NCBI GenBank assembly: GCA_963580455.1
Contig: OY756970.1
Coordinates: 19,282,001-19,346,000 of the forward strand
Origin: Euonymus europaeus
Lineage: Eukaryota; Streptophyta; Magnoliopsida; Celastrales; Celastraceae
Length of the DNA stretch: 64,000 nt
Direction of reading: 5' to 3'
Shown here: positions 10,949-22,757 of the stretch, piece after piece
Position numbering within the stretch: the stretch's first letter is position 1
How the letters are laid out: the number at the start of each line of letters is the position of its first letter
Program-made: the position numbers and the translations under genes
Notes under the pieces: model-generated
Seen by the model: the letters and a program-made list of their open reading frames with translations, nothing else
What the model was told of the DNA's origin: nothing
Databases searched by the model: none

Positions 10949-11970
10949 GGGAGTAGATGGTATGCGATCACACAGTGAGTCGAGAAGCTCGTGGAAACAT
11001 CTAGAATTAATTACCAGACCAACTACTCTCGCGTTTTGGTAGATGTCTATCCTCTTCGTCGTATTTAAGGCTACTAGTCTCAGCAGTTTTATCAAAATTC
11101 AAAACCGGCAGGGAATCACATTTTTTTCATTTATAAATAATATTGGTATTTTTTTTGGGTCCCGTACCTTGGTGTCCCAATAATTAAATTTGACAAGTTT
11201 ATAACTTGATAAATCCTCCACTGAAGTAATTTCATTTGTCTTTAACTATTTCGGTTTGGGGTCGATAAATCGAAACCCGTCTGATAGATTCTTATTTTGG
11301 GAATGATTGTCATATGTAAGTCGCAGGATCTGCAATCACGCGGTATGGATCACCTGTCCTTTCAGGAGTGGTCGAATGTTTCTACGAGAGTTCGAACTCA
11401 CAACGTCCAATTCACTGATTAATGTTTATGACAAGGTGAATACCGTTTGGCCGTATGCCCTCAAGGCCACTTGTCTTGACTATTTCAGAACAGTGCCACC
11501 TAGCTAGGTTAGAGTTTGGAGCCATTGGAGCTGGAGGTGTCAATCTATCACGGTAACACGCTGAATTGATATTGTCCTTATTAAGCTGTGCTCATTCCAT
11601 ACGTCTTATTAGGCCCAGATTCATCTAAAGCCCAAAGTCATCTTGAACAGAGCCCACAATAAATTCAGCTTAAAAAATAAATTAGTAGACATCTATAGGT
11701 CATTGAGTAAAGTGTTCCATAGTGATTGGTTACTACTTACTACGCTTTAAAATCAATAGCAGGATTCATTAATCTGCAGACCACCTGTTTGATAAAATGT
11801 CCGACAGAGGGTTTCTCATGTTTTGACAATTCTTCTCATGTTCTTCTTCCCTCTGGCAGCTCTGCTGTTAACGCAAGAAATATCTCCATCATCCAGTTCT
11901 ATCGATTCGCTACTACATGCTTCAAACACTGGATTGTACGGCCCTTAAGAACGCTCCTCCACGGTTTCAC
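10949..11970. other. Intergenic DNA between MPSR1 and uL18 (divergent promoters)
   Basis: No coding exon is supported. The two flanking genes are transcribed away from each other, so both promoters must lie here. Around 11300-11420 the minus strand contains GTGAGTTCGAACTC, similar to a tRNA B box, which may be a decayed SINE. No A box or poly(A) end is clear, so I do not call it. Confidence 0.5.
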
Positions 11971-12901
11971 ATGATTGATATCTTTGGAGCCCAATTGAAA
12001 TCATTAAAGATTCCACTTCTGCAGAGACGAAGTAAGTATTACCAATTCATTTTTCTTGTACTTTTGCTTTGTGGGTGGACTCTTGACTGCTCCGATTTCT
12101 TGTAGTTACCTTGGCGAAGCCATTAGTGGTTGAAGCAAAAGCAAAAGCCAGAAGAGGGAATACTCGAACAGAAAATGCAAAAACCCGAAATAGAAGGATC
12201 CGTAAGAAGGTAAGACAGGTTTTTTTCTCTTTTCCTTCCTGTGTCGGGATGTCAAAAGTATATCTGGCCGGAATAACCATTTTGTCGGACTCGAATTAAA
12301 TAAGTTATATATCTAAAATTCTAATTCGAACCCAAAAATTAAGTCCAATTTATTTGTTTAAATTCTGACTCAAATTAAATTATTATCTAATATAATTGTC
12401 GGATTTAAATAAATGATTAATTAAGTACGTCCAAAAAATTAAACAAATTAAAAAAAATAATGGACAACCTATTTGCATGGGTATGTCATAGAAATGTGAT
12501 TTCATTCCGTTTTTAATAGTATGACGGCACACCTGCGAAGCCAAGGCTATCAGTATTCTGTTCAGGTAAACACTTGTATGCTATGCTGGTAGATGATGAG
12601 AGAAAGAAAAGCCTATTTAAAGGAAGCACTTCACAGGGATCAATACGCGGCGATCCTCCATGTTCCACCATTGTAAGTTCATCGACAGTGAGTGAGTACT
12701 TTAATTTCTTTGACATCAATGAATCATTGATGTTCTTGTTTTTTCCAGGAAGCTGCTCGACGTCTTGGTGAAGAGCTTGTCAAGAGTTGTGAAGAGCTTG
12801 ATATTAATGAGATTTCGTCTTATGATCGCAATGGTTTCGCTTGTGGAGAAAGAATGCAAGCCTTTGAGATTGCAATTTCCGCATATGGGTTCTTACTATG
12901 A
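11971..12901 (+). CDS. Organellar-type ribosomal protein uL18 (L18p/L5e family)
   Basis: Four short exons, 11971-12031, 12106-12209, 12520-12672 and 12749-12901, join in phase to give 156 residues. The first exon encodes MIDIFGAQLKSLKIPLLQRR and the second a basic stretch ending NRRIRKK. The rest is the bacterial-type L18 fold: DGTPAKPRLSVFCSGKHLYA, then EAARRLGEELVKSCEE, then ISSYDRNGFACGERMQAFEI. uL18 binds 5S rRNA in the large ribosomal subunit. The version here has RIRKK followed by (Y)DGTPxKPRLSVF, typical of the nuclear-encoded plant L18p/L5e proteins related to Arabidopsis At3g20230. An N-terminal extension suggests import into plastid or mitochondrion, but I cannot tell which. The ORF pieces are individually too short to notice; the call rests on splice sites and family match. 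Confidence 0.85.
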
Positions 12902-13475
12902 TAGATCCCAACTTCTCTGTAGAATCAATATTGTTGTTGTTGTTGATTCTTCTGCAGTGCAATGTAGAAAGACTGTGACATTTTGATCAAACATCCATAG
13001 CTCTGATCTTGTTTGTTGTGTCCATCTTCAACCTCCAAACCCATCGATGGGTTTTTCATCAAGTAATATTTATTTTCTCCGTGGGATTTTAGGTATCCTA
13101 TTGAATTTGAGAAATCACATTTAACAAGTTAAGGTAACAAAAGGTACATGGGTGAAAAAACGAATGATTATATTGATACACGTGCCTAATACTGGCCTAT
13201 ACTCTATACAAGGGCTCTCTCTCTCTCTTTCTCTCTCTAATGTGACAGAATCCTGTTAGGTCTAGAAAGACTACCAGTGTGATGCTTTATCATGGAAGTC
13301 CTCTACTACTGTTATACAATGGTAAATCATTCCTAAAGAGGCAATCGATCTAGTTATCTTCTTCAAACTCAATCTTGTGGCCAGTTGACTCTCTTATCAA
13401 GTATAGTCACCAAAGCTTGATCACACCTATCATGTAGTTTCAAAAGGCAAAAAGGACCTCGAGAATAAGCTGCGT
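12902..13475. other. Intergenic DNA between convergent uL18 and GALT1
   Basis: This holds the 3' ends of two converging genes. It includes a TC tract near 13215 and AT-rich sequence. I see no additional gene. Confidence 0.6.
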
Positions 13476-16400
13476 TCATCGGTCACCACAGCACTTGGCA
13501 CCTTTTCCTTCTTCGAGTTTTTGCCACAGACAAAGCATCTCCCTTGCACTCTGGTAGTGGGCAACAATATACCCATCTTTGCAACCCAAATTATGGATCC
13601 GATCTTCGTTCTTATATTGAACTTTCAAACCATCCTTCGCAATATCTGCAATCCAAATTCCCATTGCCACATCTTCCAGTTTAAACATCTGAAACATCAA
13701 GAAACATCAGGCATTTTTACTTTAGATGAATAGAGAGTGTTTGTTATTCTCGAGTCTGGATCCATGGCTCATTCCACACAAAGAATACACTAAAAGTATC
13801 AAACTGTACAAAAAATAAGCACGAGTATCAATATACCTTAAGCCGGCCCTCCTTGTGTATCTTGTAGACTGCCTTTGCTATGTCTTGGGATACCACATAG
13901 CCAGGACCATGTGCCCATGGCGGGTACTTCTCACCAGGCCATTCCTTCATTAACATATACAATGAAATGAGAAAGATAAAGGGGATCAAAAGATTAATTT
14001 ATTATTTGAAGTTGAAAACTATCTATGGTGCTCATGCAAGTAAACAAACAGACACTTAGATATCCTATCACTTTAACATCTAATCGACCAACCAATTCAC
14101 AGGGGCCTATTATGCTGCCAAATCATAGATGCACTTGTGGGTGAAATTGAATCTATCATGTGTGACAATGAAAATGTTATTAATCATGAACGAGTCAGTG
14201 ATAAACTTTGGAAAAGACCACATGCTAAGATGGATCAAGATCAGCTCCTCTTTCAACCCCACCGTTCTCCCTCCTATTGCAAATGGGTGGTTTTAACTTG
14301 GGCAAGCCAGTTTTAGTTTTCCAAATTTTCTTTTTTCCATCCTTTATTCAAATTAAAAATGAGCTCACGTGTAATTCTCAAAAAAGTTCATTGGCAAGAA
14401 GAATTGGAGCATTTCAAATATTAGATCTCAATCCCATTAAAGCTTGCTATGGATCTTTTATTCCATTTTCCTTCTATCAGAAAAGGGTGAGGAGAAAATA
14501 GTAACGTCCAGTAAAATTGTTTCAGATTAGAAAATTTAAAGGAAATCGCATGTATTTTGTGAACTTTCCAGAATGCAGAGAGAATTACCTCGGGACTAAT
14601 ATACCACTTGCTATCAGAACTTCGATGTGGCCGTGAATCAGAGTTGATAAGTCCATAAAGCAAGCCATGACTCAATTTCATCTTTTTCAAAGAGGCTAGC
14701 AGCTCATCTACACGAACAAATGAATCATCGTCCGTCTTCATGACAAATTTAGCTGACACAACCTCCGTCTGTTGAAGAGATGAGCTTAATGAGGCACAGG
14801 AAAGATTCTCCTTGAAAGGAAAATAGAGGACTTTACCCCAAAGATGCAAATGCCTAAAGTTTTCCAAGTGATGAGGCTGTAGTAGTCCACAAAAGGCATC
14901 AGCTGTATGTCCCCATATGTCCGTGCTTCGTTCCAGAGTTCCTCATTCACTATTTGGTTTTTATGCTGCAATTTACCTCAAAATAATGAGCTAATCCTCT
15001 AATACAAGCCTTCCATAGACCACAGGAACTTGAAACCTTTTTTAGGTTTTTGTTCATGCATTAAAGGAGTGCATACAAGACAAACAGCAAAAAATGAAAC
15101 TCAGAACAAAATGATAAGAGATCAATTTAATTTTCTTTAGTCGAATTTTACTTTTGGCGATAGAGAAAAAAGGATTTCGATGAATTAATTGTAAAAAAAA
15201 AAAAGAAAAAAAAGAAAGGATTCACAAACAAAGCTCACCAGACCAACAAAGAAGCGAACAGCAACAAGCCCTGCACGTACTGCAGGATACTGCATCCATG
15301 TTCTTCGCACCGCCATTCTGCGCTTGAAATTATTAGCTGTAGAGAATACCCCAATGAAGAGCTCTAATGATGTTTTCAGAGCGAGTGGAGTAGATTTGAG
15401 TGCCTCTAAGTCAACTACATGCTCCGACTCCTCTGATGTTGGTAAACCACTAGCCAGGACAGAAATTAATTGCAAGTCTCCAGAAAGCCTAACTTCACTA
15501 GCCAGCCATGGTTCCAATGTCTGAACAGACAGGAAGCACATAAATTTTAGGAAATTGACATATAAAAGCTAAATTCCGAGGATAAGAATAGCAAATTCAG
15601 GTGGAACATACTTCACGGTAAGCAAAAGACGTTATATGCTTTCCATCAACTGTCATTTGCATTCCCTCTGATCCCACTCGTAGTGTTGCAACAAATGGAT
15701 ACCCTTGCTTAAAAGGAAAATATCCCCGGCTTTTAAATCCTTCTCGCATCATTGAAGAGTGCCTTGCAACACCAGATTGAAGAGTACCATTTCTACCCAC
15801 CATCTTGTTACATTGATCCAACTCGTCCACTGATACACAAAATTACATCAGAACATGAGAGAAAAAAAAGCTAGTTGAATATGTTAGCACTAAAATAAAG
15901 ACTGTAAGATCTTATTGGCTGCTGCATTCAAAGGATCACATGGGAAGGAAAGAATGTTTAAAGTAAGACCGTAAGATCAGGTGTCATATTGTGCGATTCC
16001 ACATAAATTGATAAGCCAAGGTTAGGCCTAGAAACCATAAATTATAGCTTTCGATGTTCTTATGGATACCAAAAATTTAACTAAGGCCAAAATCCCCAAG
16101 TCCAGTAGTATCAGCCTAATTCACATGAGACGAACTTTAACATACTCCAAGAAAAACTTAATATTTTAATGCAGGAATTCAATCAATATTTAGTGACTGA
16201 AAGCAATATGCATAATTGCATTTATTACACAATGAAACAATTCTAATAGCTAGTTGTGAGAGTATCAATGTAGTATGACTTTGATGGGAAAATCCCCTTG
16301 TCTCAACGCAAAATAAGATTCAAGCTGTTTGTAAACTACATAAGATTAGTGTCACCAAACTTAGTTTCAAACAAAATGATAGCATCTTGTGTTAACTTAT

Positions 16401-17888
16401 CACAACATTTGCAAGCCTAAGAACCACCAAGGGAAGTTATCACAATGTTTGTAAACCGAGAACCAAGTACGCACCCAATATGAATAAACACACGCAACAT
16501 CACAGCCTTGTGACAGTCTTCTCCACTGAATCCCAACTACAATGCCTTTCACAAAAGGGAGGCCACCAATCCCTAAATCCATCACTAAGGACTACCCCTG
16601 ATTCACATGGCAGAACCTAATGTTGGCTCCACTACCATTTGTTACCAGACTACACTTCACCCAAAAAAGACTAATCTATTGCATGAAACAACAGTTATAA
16701 ACCCAAGAACAACCCACCACAGGTCACAACCTAACCTTGCAACAATAAATATCAATCGTGGTAGGTATATCCACCTTTCTTGTCCCCGTTTGGCATGCTA
16801 AACATACATGAATAAGCTAAAGAGAGAACCCTTCCTGATTGTTCCAACCAGGAAAAAAAAATGCAACATCCTCTTGTGTAATCACAAAATAACCAAAACA
16901 GTAAAATACATGTACGTGTGTGTGTGTGTACATCTATGTATTTTTTATGCATATAAAAACAAGAAGAGCAAAAGAAAACAACAATGGAAGTTATGCAACA
17001 GTAAATGAAAGGTGTCACGTTGTGTCTACCTTTCTTACTCTTCTCGGGAACAGGCGACGGACAACGCTCCTCTTCACCCCAATCATGAGCTACAGTCCAT
17101 GTGTTTTGGACAATTACCGGGTCCTCCGTTATCTTATCACCATGAATCCTAACATTGTAATGCAAAATAATGGGTGGGTCAGGCTCCTCTGGAACTGACT
17201 CACCCGTTAATTCAATCCGAAAGTTACCCAAAAGACCATTTGGACTGCCAATGATTGTGATGGCAGAACCCTGAGTCAGGCCACAAGGAAACCGCAACCT
17301 ATAACCACTACTAACAAGTTCTGAAGCGTTCATTTTATTAAGAAAATGAGGACACTGTTTCTTTTTTGCTCTCCTATTTGAACTATCATTCATGGAACCA
17401 CGTTTTTCCTCTTCAGCTGAATCCATAAGGCTATTCCAAGCACTTCCAGCTTGCTTTATAGCCTCCATTCCATAAGGCAAAGCCTGGGAGTGATTAATTA
17501 AGTTTTTCATAAGATTCCATGTCTGCAAAGACTGTCGTTCTTCATTTGAGATATTCCTTTGAGCAAAGAGCCTGAAGACCACAATATCAGCAGAAACCAC
17601 TTGAGAATCATTCCCCGGATTTTGAGCTGCAGGAGGAACTGTAGACTGCACCCACTCAAGAGGATTACTAGAATTTTGAACTGCAGGAGGAACTGTAGCC
17701 TGCACCCACTCAAGGGGATTACTAGAATTGGCAAAGGGATTTGGCAGATAACCTTGTCCCACAGGATTTTTCATCACTGCATATCTAAAGATGAGCAACA
17801 TCAACAAGGATGCAATCACACAACCACTGAACCATTTCTTCATCCTGGTACTTAAACTTAGATCAAAAAATTTAGGCCTGATTTCCAT
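13476..17888 (-). CDS. GALT1: Beta-1,3-galactosyltransferase GALT1 (galectin domain plus GT31)
   Basis: Seven exons on the minus strand: 17030-17888, 15612-15829, 15239-15520, 14837-14965, 14589-14768, 13837-13944 and 13476-13688. They give 662 residues, close to the roughly 640 of Arabidopsis GALT1. The topology is Golgi type II: a short basic tail, one membrane span about residues 19-38 (WFSGCVIASLLMLLIF) and a stem. A galectin-like domain covers about 195-400 (FPCGLTQGSAITIIG; HYNVRIHGD) and the GT31 domain about 410-640 (VFSTANNFKRRMAVRRTWMQ; the metal- and UDP-binding DDD at 509-511 in KTDDDSF; WAHGPGYVVS; EDVAMGIW). Known GALT1 adds beta-1,3-galactose to complex N-glycans in Lewis a synthesis. 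The hydroxyproline galactosyltransferases GALT2-6 share the architecture, but the wording of the motifs fits GALT1 best. Oddity: the stem contains an 18-residue tandem duplication. Confidence 0.94.
17622..17729 (-). repeat. 54-bp in-frame tandem duplication in the GALT1 stem
   Basis: Residues 54-71 and 72-89 are near-identical copies (NSSNPLEWVQ, then A/S, TVPPA, V/A, Q). Each adds an N-glycosylation-like NSS site. The duplication sits between the membrane anchor and the galectin domain, a region tolerant of length change. Confidence 0.9.
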
Positions 17889-20096
17889 ATTGATCGTACT
17901 CGAAAGACCAATCTACTTCCAATGGACGAGTATCATGTGGATGAACTACTGTGAAAACTAGTTCCACAATACAAGTCAACAAAGGTGAGATGATTACATA
18001 GAAGGAAATAATGATCAAATGTTAAAACCCTTCAGCCAACCAATAACCAGATTCAGAGATGCAGAAGTGTAAGAATAACTGGCCATAGAAGAAATAAAAG
18101 CTTCTGCATTGTTTATGCTTATTCTGCAGGTTGAGTAAGTTGATAGCCAAGTTCAAAGTATGTTGTTATGCCCTGAAAAATAGAAACGCAAATATTGTGC
18201 ATTCAGTGACAAACTGACCACAAAAATTCTTTAATATAGAGAGATTGCCATATGGATGGAAAGTTCATCTCAATATGTCCGCACAAACCACCATAAACCC
18301 GTAGCAGAACACACTTTGTGAATCGGAAAACATGTACCAAGTTCCAACAGCCAAATCAACTAAGACAAATGTCATAAGAATAAGCCCCAAAATAGGAAAC
18401 CAAGGCTTCCCCGAAAGAACTTCAAAAAATCAGATAAAAAATAAATCCCAATAGTACACATTTCACCTAGAACCTTTCTTAGATCGGTTATTGTTGAGGG
18501 AGTAGTTACATATTCTATTCTTCAATGACTAAACCTTCTAAAATAAGCAAAAATAATATAAGATGAAGTTTTGGTACGCCAGAAGACGAAGAATCAAATA
18601 CGCATATCCAACCATATTATATGACCTTCTAAAATAAGCAAAAATAATATAAGATGAAGTTTTGGTACGCCAGAAGACGAAGTATCAAATACGCATATCC
18701 AACCATATTATATGAGTAAACAAGTCCCAATCAAACAAAGGTAAGGAAGACCATCGTAACTATAATGGCTGGTCAAAAATGCAGTCAATTCGATGGAGTT
18801 CTCCGGTTGGTGATACGAATCACATCGCAAGGTCATCGTTGACAATGTCAACGAATCAGACCAAGAAAAACAAGAAAGAAACCCTCCGCTTCAAAGGAGG
18901 ATGATACTAAGGTGGCGGACAAAAAATGGTAAAGAATTTAATTCTCCAAAAAAAAAAATGGTTATCTCAAACGGAAAAAATGGAAAAGAAAATCACTAAC
19001 TCCATTTAAAATCAACAAACTACCTTGCTTGCGTGTTTCAAATTTTAAATAGAAAACCGTCAGTCAGATTCCTGGAATCCAAACAGCGAACATGACTTCA
19101 AACGAAAAAGCAGAGAAAATATCATAGGACAGATCCCCACTCTCAGGAAATACATCCAAGCAGACAGAAATTGAGGAAATGCAGAGAAGGAAAATTAACC
19201 AAAAAAAAACTACAAATTTCACAAACACTGAGAATAGAAAGAATCGAACAACAAAGTACAGTGAAGTTGAGTACGAAAGTTACCTCTAAAAGCAAATGGA
19301 GAGAAACTTGGATGATGCAATAAGAGAGTAAGAAGAGAGCCTGATCTCTCTCCCTCTCTCTGTCTCTGTCTCTCTTATGGAGATTTGAACTTTCAAAGTT
19401 GGGAAACAAAGAAGAAAGTCCCTCCCTCTCTACTTCTCTAGTCAGTCTTCCACCCTGTGTTTCTTTTTTTTCTTCTCCTCCAAAGTCGTCCAAAGACAGA
19501 GTTGAAGTGTAAGACAAGTTCAATATATCAATTCTCCTTGTTTAATCAATTAACAGCGATATGATATTACTTAGTAAGGTTTTTACTAAATTTACAATTT
19601 ATTTATTTATTTGTTAATTATTGTGGACTTTTCTAAATATTCGAGAAAGGCCGTTCCCTTCTGTATTTTCCATTTCGACAAAATAATCCCTAAATCCACG
19701 CGGATTGTTTTTTTTTTAAATGCTTTGGTGGATGAATTTGACAACGGGACCCACCCAGACGGCTTTTTTATTTTTATTTCTTTAAAATTAAAGTTTGAAT
19801 GTCAGCTGGGCTGCTATTTTCTTTGACACGTTCAAGGAGGTTTACCAAAGAGAAGAAAAAACAAATTAAGAGTATTATTGAGTAGTTTACACTATATCCA
19901 AGAAAAGAAAACGACGTCGTCGTTGTCAATAATTCAATTTTTTATTACTACCTTTAAGACATTGTTGGGCTTTCTGACATATTGCTGGGTTTCGGACATC
20001 TCATATCTGATTGAGTTTACGCGTAGAAATTCATGTGATTTCGCGTTTTGACTTTTGTTTTAAACAATGATCCGTAAACCCAATCAAATTAGGGCG
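17889..20096. other. GALT1 leader and promoter region
   Basis: No further coding exon is supported. The 1.6 kb upstream of the GALT1 ATG, to about 19500, has the look of a 5' leader with an intron: a TC-rich stretch near 19340-19450 on the coding-strand side, then AG-rich sequence. I cannot place the splice sites. A 91-bp tandem duplication lies at 18534-18715. The open frame at 19143-19523 is a translation of this low-complexity stretch. Beyond 19560 the DNA is AT-rich and unremarkable. Confidence 0.5.
18534..18715. repeat. 91-bp tandem duplication
   Basis: Units 18534-18624 and 18625-18715 start CCTTCTAAAATAAGC and end CCATATTATATGA. They differ at one base (AAGAATC versus AAGTATC), so the duplication is recent. 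Confidence 0.95.
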
Positions 20097-20895
20097 TAGG
20101 GATGTCAATGGCCGGATTTGGGGTTGGTAACCCCTTCGTCCATCTTCATACCCATTAAAAAAAAATCTTATTCGTATTCGTTAAAATACCTAGCTAATTA
20201 TTGTCTCATCCCTGTACTTGTCAGGAGGGGAATAACCGCTTATTTATCCGCCCTTCAATTTATGAGTTTTATAACTATGTATATTATCCATTTAATAAAT
20301 AAATATGTTTACTAAAAAAAATTAAATATACGTAAATGATATATTTTATGAATTTTTTTATTTATTTGTTTTTGTTAATTTTATAAATAATATTAAAAAT
20401 AATAGATACAAGTATGGGGCGGGTTTGATTTTGACATACCCCTTCGCCCATCCCATACGCGTTAAAAAAAATCTTACCCATTTCCATTAAAATACCCAGC
20501 TAATTATTGCCTCATCCTCGTACTCGTCGGGGAGGGGAATCTAAGCTTAGTTACTCGTCCCGTCAATTTATGAGTTTCATAACTATGTATATTACCCATT
20601 TAATAAATAAATATGTTTACTAAAAAAATTTAAATATAATCAAATGATATATTTTATGATTTTTTTGTTTATTTTATAAATAAAATTAAAAATAATAACA
20701 TATATATTAAAAATAATATATAGGGGTATGGGGCGGGTTGGATTTCGACAAATCTATCCCCCGTACTCGCCCGCTATTTTTTGCATGAAAATACTCGTAT
20801 CAGTTATCCGACTCGTTAATCAACGGATTATACCCATATGATTTGGAACGGGCTGTGTGGGTACCCATCGGGTATGAATATTTTTGACATCCCTA
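20097..20895. mobile_element. hAT-like non-autonomous element with internal tandem repeat
   Basis: Perfect 12-bp terminal inverted repeats, TAGGGATGTCAA at 20097 and its complement ending at 20895. No coding capacity. The interior is two and a half copies of a unit of about 307 bp; A-rich tracts mark the period at 20154 and 20460, and a partial GGGGCGGGTT copy lies at about 20729. The TAGGG termini and size fit plant hAT MITEs. A clean 8-bp target duplication is not visible: the left flank is TTAGGGCG, and the right flank, after removing the neighbouring insertion, is TTAATAGG. Confidence 0.7.
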
Positions 20896-20902
20896 TTAAT
20901 AG

Positions 20903-21616
20903 TAGGGGTGTCCGTTCGGTTTTCGGTTCGGTTTTTAACCGAAACCGAAATATCCGAATTGATTCGGTTATGATATTTTAAAAACCGAAACCGAAAAATA
21001 TATATTGGATAACCGAACCGAAAAAACCGAAATTTTTCGGTTCGGTTCGGATCGGATTTCGGTTTTGACAATTAAAAATCATTTCTTGAACCTTTTTTTA
21101 ATCATACTAGATTGAAGAAAATTTCATAAATACATAAATAATGTTATTTGAAATGACCATAAATCCAAAAGTCAGGGCAACAAATATTTTCTTGAGTTCT
21201 AGTTTCATTCTTGTAGTCCCCTAGCTAAGATATTGGTAACAAAATAAATAGCGTAATTTCTTCACTCATGGAAAACACTTGCAGAGAATGAGTCTGCAGA
21301 GAATGAAATATTGTGGGAGGAGTTGAGGAGTTGTTATTTTAAGCTCTAATTGATAAATTAGATATTATATTTGGATCTAATTTTTTAACCTTAATTATTT
21401 AAATAAATAAATATATAAAACATAATAAAATTTTATTTGGTTTTTTCGGTTAAATCCGAAACCGAATCCGAAAAACCCGAAACCGAAAAAATATCCGAAA
21501 AATCTCAAAATTCATAACAGAATCTGAAACCGTTAACCAAAAAACCGAAACCGAAAAACCGAATAACCACGGTTCGGACCGGTTCCTCGGTTGCGGATCG
21601 GATTTGGACACCCCTA
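20903..21616. mobile_element. hAT-like MITE with perfect 8-bp target duplication
   Basis: Terminal inverted repeats TAGGGGTGTCC (20903-20913) and its complement (21606-21616) enclose 714 bp without coding capacity. Subterminal arrays of CGGTT/AACCG motifs run inward from both ends. The 8 bp ATTAATAG occur on both sides (20895-20902 and 21617-21624), exactly the duplication length hAT transposases make. The left copy begins with the last base of the preceding element, so this one inserted at that element's edge. Confidence 0.88.
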
Positions 21617-21624
21617 ATTAATAG

Positions 21625-22458
21625 GGTGTATGATAGGCCGATCTAAAGTAGTGAATTTATTAAGGATTTAATTCATTCAGAAAATTAATTTGAATTTCAG
21701 TACAATTGTCTCTTAAAATTACAAAAATGACATTAAAAAAATGACAACCAAGAACCAACGAACGAACAAATTCGGAAGTAGATCACAAAAGTTTTTCGTG
21801 TTAGAGTTGGTTAGATTAAAAAAGAGGTGATATGACTTTGGCTTAGGTGAGTCTGTTTGAGATTTGATATACGTTATCAATCTGACTAATTTAATTTGGT
21901 ATAAATGTTGTGATTACAATTGACTAATTTATATAACAAAAATAAAAGAAATATAATAAATTTGCGATACTATTTTGTTCAATGTGACTAAACTTGAATT
22001 TTTGACCAATTAAATTATAGATTTTAATTTCTCGGAGTACAATGATTTTGTAAATTTTTTAAACCCTAACATGCTCGTGTATTGTATTTTCATGTTATAA
22101 TCTAAACAATAAGTGTTAAACCTTAAGATGAATGTATTCGCTAAACTCTAACGAGATCGTATACCGAATTTTCATATTGTAAGCTAAACAATAAATGTTA
22201 AACCATGAGAGGAACGAATTCGCTAAACTGTAACGAATTCGTGTATGTTCAGCATTCTTGGTTCTCATATACGATAAGAAATGATTTTCCATATTTTGAA
22301 AGACACTTATATAATTGAACCAATAAAAAATTAACTTAATCACAAAAAACCTAAAATTAAACATAATTAAAAATAAATTTAAATGAGTAATCTTTTCCTT
22401 AATTAGTATCATAAAATATATTTACCTATAAATTTGCCATCAAATTACATATATATTA
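21625..22458. other. AT-rich intergenic DNA
   Basis: No gene is seen. A motif of the type AAACCxTxAxxxxxAACGAATTCG recurs around 22110-22240, suggesting old local duplication, but no unit is clean enough to annotate. Confidence 0.5.
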
Positions 22459-22757
22459 CTTCCTTCGTCCCGTAAAGATAATCATACTTTCCTTACTTAT
22501 ATGTCCCAAATTATAGTATAATTTTACTTTCTAGAATGTAGTTAATTAATTAAATTCCTAAAAGATGTCTATTTAATGTGTTTCGTTATTTTACAAATAT
22601 TTGTCATCTTCTATGAAAAGTAAATAAAATATATTCATTAATTAAGAGTATGTTACGAAATATACAAATAAAATTTCATGTTTTCATTGTATTAATTAAA
22701 TTTTTTTAAATCTGTGTGAAAAAAGATGTATGAATATCTTTACGAAAACGGGGAGAA
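22459..22757. mobile_element. Stowaway/mariner-type MITE
   Basis: About 300 bp with imperfect inverted ends: CTTCCTTCGTCCCGTAAAG on the left, and TTCTCCCCGTTTTCGTAAAG read inward from the right. TA dinucleotides flank it at 22457-22458 and 22758-22759, the usual target of Tc1/mariner elements. It resembles the CTCCCTCCGTCCC family common in plants and has no coding capacity. Confidence 0.7.

Noticed and set aside
11300..11420. Possible SINE (B-box-like GAGTTCGAACTC)
   Set aside because: The motif is palindromic, and no A box, poly(A) end or target duplication is visible.
19143..19523. 126-codon minus-strand frame upstream of GALT1
   Set aside because: Encoded by TC/AG-rich leader sequence with RDRDRERERD runs; no homology recognised.
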